Positions 6,382 to 8,939 of a stretch of DNA of 8,939 nt are shown in pieces. Made by a program: the position numbers and the translations under genes. Under the pieces are notes generated by a model. The model searched no databases and was not told where the DNA came from. It was given only the letters and a program-made list of their open reading frames with translations. Origin of the DNA: an uncultured Prevotella sp. (GTDB lineage Bacteria; Bacteroidota; Bacteroidia; Bacteroidales; Bacteroidaceae). Position 1 is the stretch's first letter. Every line of letters begins with the position of its first letter. The stretch lies in assembly GCA_900543975.1 (NCBI GenBank), contig UQTI01000083.1, positions 1 to 8,939 of the forward strand, given 5' to 3'.

Positions 6382-7590
6382 ATGAAAGAAGATATTCTAA
6401 AATATATTAATATGATAACTAAAAAAGCTACAATGCCTAAGCGCATATTGGAACATTTTATATTAATGGGCACTTCCACAGTCTCGGACATTGCCAAAAA
6501 TATAGATGTAAGTCTTCCAACCGCAGCAGCAGCTTTAAACGATCTTATGGTCCATGGTCTGGTTAAGGAAGTTGGAAAGAAAGAAACCTCTACTGGGCGC
6601 ATACCGATGCTCTACGATCTCAATCCCAAGGCTGGCTATTTTATAGGAGCCAACCCAGAGATGAGCCATCTTGCCCTCACAGCAACCGATTTCTGCGGCC
6701 ACCCTATAGTGGATAAGACCAGCGTGCCTTACCACTATGAGAACACTGTCGACAACCTTGAGCAGATGGGACAGATTCTGAACCAGTTTATAGACAGTCT
6801 GCCAGTTAAGCGCGAGGATATTTTGAACGTCTGTGTAAACATTGCAGAGCGCGTGAACGCTCATGAGGGTAAGACCTACACTATCTTCTCTTTTAACGAC
6901 GAGCCTTTGACCGACCGCATATCTAAGATGATCGACCTACCAGTCTGCATAGAGAACGATACACGAAGCATGACTTATGCCGAGTTTATAAAAGGCAGTT
7001 GCCGAGGCTTGAAAGACGTGATTTTTGTGAACGTATGCTGGGGAATAGGCATTGGAATAATAATTGACGGCAAGCTCTATTATGGCAAGTCGGGCTACTC
7101 GGGCGAGTTTGGCCATAACCCTGCTTACAACAATAATATCATCTGTCATTGTGGCAAGATAGGCTGCATTGAGACCGAAACCTCAGGACGCGCTCTTAAA
7201 CGCAAGCTGACAGAAGCTCTGCTGCAAGGCAAACAGTCGGTTCTTTCCGACAAAGTTGTTAATCGTCATGAAGAGTTAACTTTTAAAGATGTGCTCGATG
7301 CCATAGAAAAAGAAGATGTTTTAAGTCTTGCAACCCTGCAACAGGTGGCCGATGAGCTCGGTAAACAGTTGGCAAGCATGATAAACGTCTTCAATCCTGA
7401 GATGTTGGTCATTGGTGGTGAGCTCTCTGTGACAGGCGATTATCTGACCCTTCCAGTGAGAATGGGTATCAAACGCTACTCGCTGAACATCATGAACGAA
7501 GACTCAAAGGTTGTGACTTCAACGCTTACCGACAAGGCTGGCGTGTTAGGAGCATGCCTGATGGCGCGTTACAGACTGATCTGTAAATGA
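6382..7590 (+). CDS. ROK-family transcriptional regulator, NagC/Mlc-type
   Basis: This 402-aa cytoplasmic protein has an N-terminal winged helix-turn-helix (about 20-75; STVSDIAKNIDVSLPTAAAA) followed by a ROK sugar-sensing domain (about 85-395). ROK landmarks present are the ENDTR motif with D193, the glycine-rich GIGIGIIIDGKL (221-232), GEFGH with zinc ligand H245, and CHCGKIGCIE giving zinc ligands C255, C257 and C262. The N-terminal DxGGT phosphate-binding motif of ROK kinases is replaced (YFIGANPEMSHLALTATD), so it is a regulator and not a kinase. The usual PGPVD segment reads NIAERVN. The gene has its own promoter, diverges from the GH20-GH2 operon and precedes a susC-like gene on the same strand, so control of these glycan genes is likely. 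A GlcNAc- or galactose-derived effector is plausible but cannot be read from sequence. ATG at 6382 is preferred because the promoter ends 20 bp upstream. Confidence 0.92.
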   Translation: MKEDILKYINMITKKATMPKRILEHFILMGTSTVSDIAKNIDVSLPTAAAALNDLMVHGLVKEVGKKETSTGRIPMLYDLNPKAGYFIGANPEMSHLALTATDFCGHPIVDKTSVPYHYENTVDNLEQMGQILNQFIDSLPVKREDILNVCVNIAERVNAHEGKTYTIFSFNDEPLTDRISKMIDLPVCIENDTRSMTYAEFIKGSCRGLKDVIFVNVCWGIGIGIIIDGKLYYGKSGYSGEFGHNPAYNNNIICHCGKIGCIETETSGRALKRKLTEALLQGKQSVLSDKVVNRHEELTFKDVLDAIEKEDVLSLATLQQVADELGKQLASMINVFNPEMLVIGGELSVTGDYLTLPVRMGIKRYSLNIMNEDSKVVTSTLTDKAGVLGACLMARYRLICK

Positions 7591-7771
7591 GAGCGTGAAC
7601 CAATCCCGACACGAAACTCCGAAATAAAAAGAACATAAACTTAAAAACAACTGTAGTAAATCTGTCAACAACATGCTTTACCTGAAGGAAACAAAAAACA
7701 TTTAAGCTAAGTGATACGAAACAAAAATTCCTAATGGCGAAGACAACTTAAAAGAAAAAACAAGTTTTAAA

Positions 7772-7817
7772 CTATTAGAAGGTTAAAAGCTATTTAAAGG
7801 TTTAAGCTATTTTAAAA
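7772..7817 (+). repeat. Short tandem repeat, about 17-18 bp period, 2.6 copies
   Basis: Three units begin with CTATT at 7772, 7790 and 7807. The units are CTATTAGAAGGTTAAAAG, CTATTTAAAGGTTTAAG and the partial CTATTTTAAAA. The array directly abuts the structured element at 7818. It could be regulator half-sites spaced 1.7 helical turns apart, or a product of replication slippage. Confidence 0.5.
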
Positions 7818-7925
7818 TGTGACAAGCGTATTCTTCGGCTCGACAAGGCGAAGGAAAAACTCTTCTTGAAAAGAAGATACGAAGCTTCAGAACAAAGTCG
7901 AAGCCGAAGATGCGCGACTGTCACA
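7818..7925 (+). promoter_or_regulatory. 108-nt structured leader RNA element of unknown family
   Basis: In the rightward transcript an imperfect 25-bp stem can form. TGTGACA (7818-7824) pairs with TGTCACA (7919-7925). GCGTA (7826-7830) pairs with 7911-7915, including one G:U. TCTTCGGCT (7832-7840) pairs with AGCCGAAGA (7902-7910). CGAC (7841-7844) pairs with GTCG (7897-7900). The remaining defects are a 1x3 internal loop and two single-base bulges. The 52-nt apical region holds a second hairpin, TCTTCTT-GAA-AAGAAGA (7861-7877), and the self-complementary GAAGCTTC (7881-7888). Just downstream CACAA-GCTTG-TTGTG (7922-7936) could form instead of the outer stem. It lies about 220 nt upstream of the susC-like start. 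I do not recognise a known riboswitch. A cis-regulatory leader, a small RNA or a palindromic repeat element are all possible. Confidence 0.55.
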
Positions 7926-8146
7926 AGCTTGTTGTGTGCCTAAAAACACGCAACCATAGCTGACCAAGACCATAATGAAATGACAACAAACAACTATATA
8001 ATAAACATCCCAGTTCCTATCGCAGAAGCAAATTCGAAGAAACAAACGAAGCTAAAGCAACAAAACATTCGAAGAGGCTTATCCGAAATCTAAAAATAAG
8101 GAAATAACCATTTTAATAAACAACTATAGTAAAACAACAAAAACCT

Positions 8147-8939
8147 ATGAACAAAAGAGTGAATCTTTATTTCGCGGCTCTCTTGGGCGCCATGTCGCCT
8201 ATATGTGCCGTTCCAGCGTTGGCAAGCCACAGCATTATTGCTACCGCTATGCAGCAAGACAATTCTTGCACAGGTAAAGTTCTTGACGCAACAGGCGAGC
8301 CCCTTATCGGCGCTACCATTCGTGTGGAAGGACAATCTGGCGGTACGGTGACCGACATCGACGGCAACTTCAAGCTTGCCAATGTGTCTAAGGGGGCAAA
8401 GCTGACAATCTCTTCTATCGGCTTCAAGACCAAAACAATCACATGGACAGGCGCGCCTCTTAACATCACTATGGAGGACGACGCAAGCATGCTCGAAGAA
8501 ACAATCGTCATTGGTTACGGTACTGTAAAGAAGGCCGACTTGGCAGGATCGGTTTCCGTGATGGACAGCAAGAGCTTCAAGGACCAGCCCGTGGCTCGCG
8601 TTGAGGACGCGCTGAACGGCCGTATGTCAGGTGTGCAGGTCACATCTTCAGGTGTGCCTGGTGGTGCTATGAAGATTCGTGTGCGTGGTGCCAGCTCGGT
8701 AAACAAGAGCAACGACCCGCTGTATGTTGTTGACGGTATCGTGCGCGAGACAGGCCTTGAGGGCATCAACCCTGAAGACATTCAGAGCATTCAGGTGCTT
8801 AAAGACGCCTCTTCAACCGCCATCTATGGTGCTCGTGGTGCCAATGGCGTTGTGATGGTGCAGACCAAGACGGGTAAGGTTGGCGCTACACAGGTAACGT
8901 TTGATGCTTCGCTCGGCTTCTCTAACGCTTATCACCTGC
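8147..8939 (+). CDS. SusC/RagA-family TonB-linked outer-membrane protein, N-terminal part
   Basis: Only the first 264 codons are in the window; the frame is open to the right edge, and family members usually reach about 1000 residues. The product is the outer-membrane barrel that, with a SusD lipoprotein lid, imports oligosaccharides using TonB energy. Visible parts in order: Sec signal peptide (1-26, PALA|S); a carboxypeptidase-regulatory-like beta-sandwich (about 41-115; GKVLDATGEPLIGATIRVEG); a TonB-box-like segment EETIVIGYG (117-125); and a plug domain (about 131-242) with VRGASSVNKSNDPLYVVDGI and INPEDIQSIQVLKDASSTA followed by IYGARGANGVV. There is no STN domain ahead of the sandwich, so direct FecR/sigma signalling is not expected. 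ATG at 8147 begins the signal peptide. It follows the ROK gene after a long structured leader; a susD gene would be expected next. Confidence 0.95.
   Translation, partial: MNKRVNLYFAALLGAMSPICAVPALASHSIIATAMQQDNSCTGKVLDATGEPLIGATIRVEGQSGGTVTDIDGNFKLANVSKGAKLTISSIGFKTKTITWTGAPLNITMEDDASMLEETIVIGYGTVKKADLAGSVSVMDSKSFKDQPVARVEDALNGRMSGVQVTSSGVPGGAMKIRVRGASSVNKSNDPLYVVDGIVRETGLEGINPEDIQSIQVLKDASSTAIYGARGANGVVMVQTKTGKVGATQVTFDASLGFSNAYHL

Larger units (their letters stand above)
7645..8133 (+). repeat. Repeated AAACAACTRTAGTAAA motif
   Basis: A 16-base word occurs at 7645-7660 (AAACAACTGTAGTAAA) and at 8118-8133 (AAACAACTATAGTAAA), 15 of 16 bases identical and in the same orientation. A third, partial copy (AAACAACTATA) is at 7988-7998. 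The last full copy ends 13 bp before the susC-like ATG, so it may be part of the translation-initiation region, while the first sits just after the ROK gene. Function unknown. Confidence 0.5.
7591..8146 (+). other. Long A-rich non-coding leader upstream of the susC-like gene
   Basis: No convincing gene lies in these 556 bp; the longest ATG-initiated frames noticed are 10 and 17 codons. The top strand is strongly A-rich. It contains no TAnnTTTG promoter match on either strand and no clear terminator after the ROK stop. The word CGAAG occurs eight times between 7738 and 8074. Repeats and a large RNA fold within it are listed separately. The susC-like gene may be transcribed through from the ROK promoter or from a promoter of another type. 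Confidence 0.6.

Noticed and set aside
7669..7701. A 10-codon frame (MLYLKETKNI) in the susC leader
   Set aside because: Too short, and no initiation or conservation signal can be seen.
7818..7925. tRNA, CRISPR repeat or known riboswitch as an explanation of the fold
   Set aside because: There is no cloverleaf or CCA end, no regularly spaced repeats, and no conserved core motif of a riboswitch class that I know.
7910..7963. A 17-codon frame (MRDCHKLVVCLKTRNHS) at the end of the structured leader
   Set aside because: Its start lies inside the stem, it shows no amino-acid bias typical of an attenuator peptide, and it is short enough to be chance.
8167..8781. Leftward frames opposite the susC-like gene
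   Set aside because: They mirror the conserved plug and beta-sandwich coding sequence. Antisense RNA is possible at PUL susC genes, but no promoter match supports it here.

Overview
The window looks like a polysaccharide-utilisation locus (PUL) edge from a Bacteroidota genome, most likely Prevotella/Segatella-like. Four things support this: a SusC/RagA-type TonB-linked outer-membrane protein; exported GH2 and GH20 exo-glycosidases with Sec signal peptides; AT-rich intergenic DNA without Shine-Dalgarno sequences; and two good matches to the Bacteroidota promoter (TTG-N18/19-TAnnTTTG). The genus is inferred from general style and was not tested.

Layout, left to right. Positions 1-306 hold no gene that I can support. 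They contain a strong 16-bp hairpin terminator (108-146) and an 84-bp palindromic element with perfect 18-bp arms (207-290); both lie downstream of the leftward operon. Two leftward genes follow: a LacZ-like GH2 beta-galactosidase (307-3501) and, upstream of it in transcription order, a GH20 beta-N-acetylhexosaminidase with a C-terminal PA14-like domain (3623-5959). Between them is a 121-bp gap that contains an RNA hairpin with G:U pairs which form only in the leftward transcript. A 422-bp divergent regulatory region (5960-6381) carries one promoter for each direction and two pairs of short direct repeats that could be operators. Rightward is a ROK-family regulator of the NagC/Mlc type (6382-7590). 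It is followed by an unusual 556-bp A-rich non-coding leader (7591-8146) with direct repeats, a 17-18 bp tandem repeat and a 108-nt element that folds into a 25-bp imperfect stem. A SusC-like gene (8147 onward) runs off the right edge.

How the genes may work together (inference): a beta-galactosidase plus a beta-hexosaminidase in one operon is the minimal pair for stripping Gal-beta-GlcNAc (LacNAc-type) units from the non-reducing ends of host mucin, N-glycan or milk-type glycans in the periplasm. The SusC homologue would import the oligosaccharides. The adjacent ROK protein would sense a released sugar, for example a GlcNAc derivative, and control the divergent promoters. The partner SusD gene would be expected just beyond the right edge.

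The least expected content is RNA-level structure: the intercistronic hairpin at 3541-3607 and the repeat-rich, structured susC leader at 7772-7936. Neither matches a regulatory RNA family that I can name.
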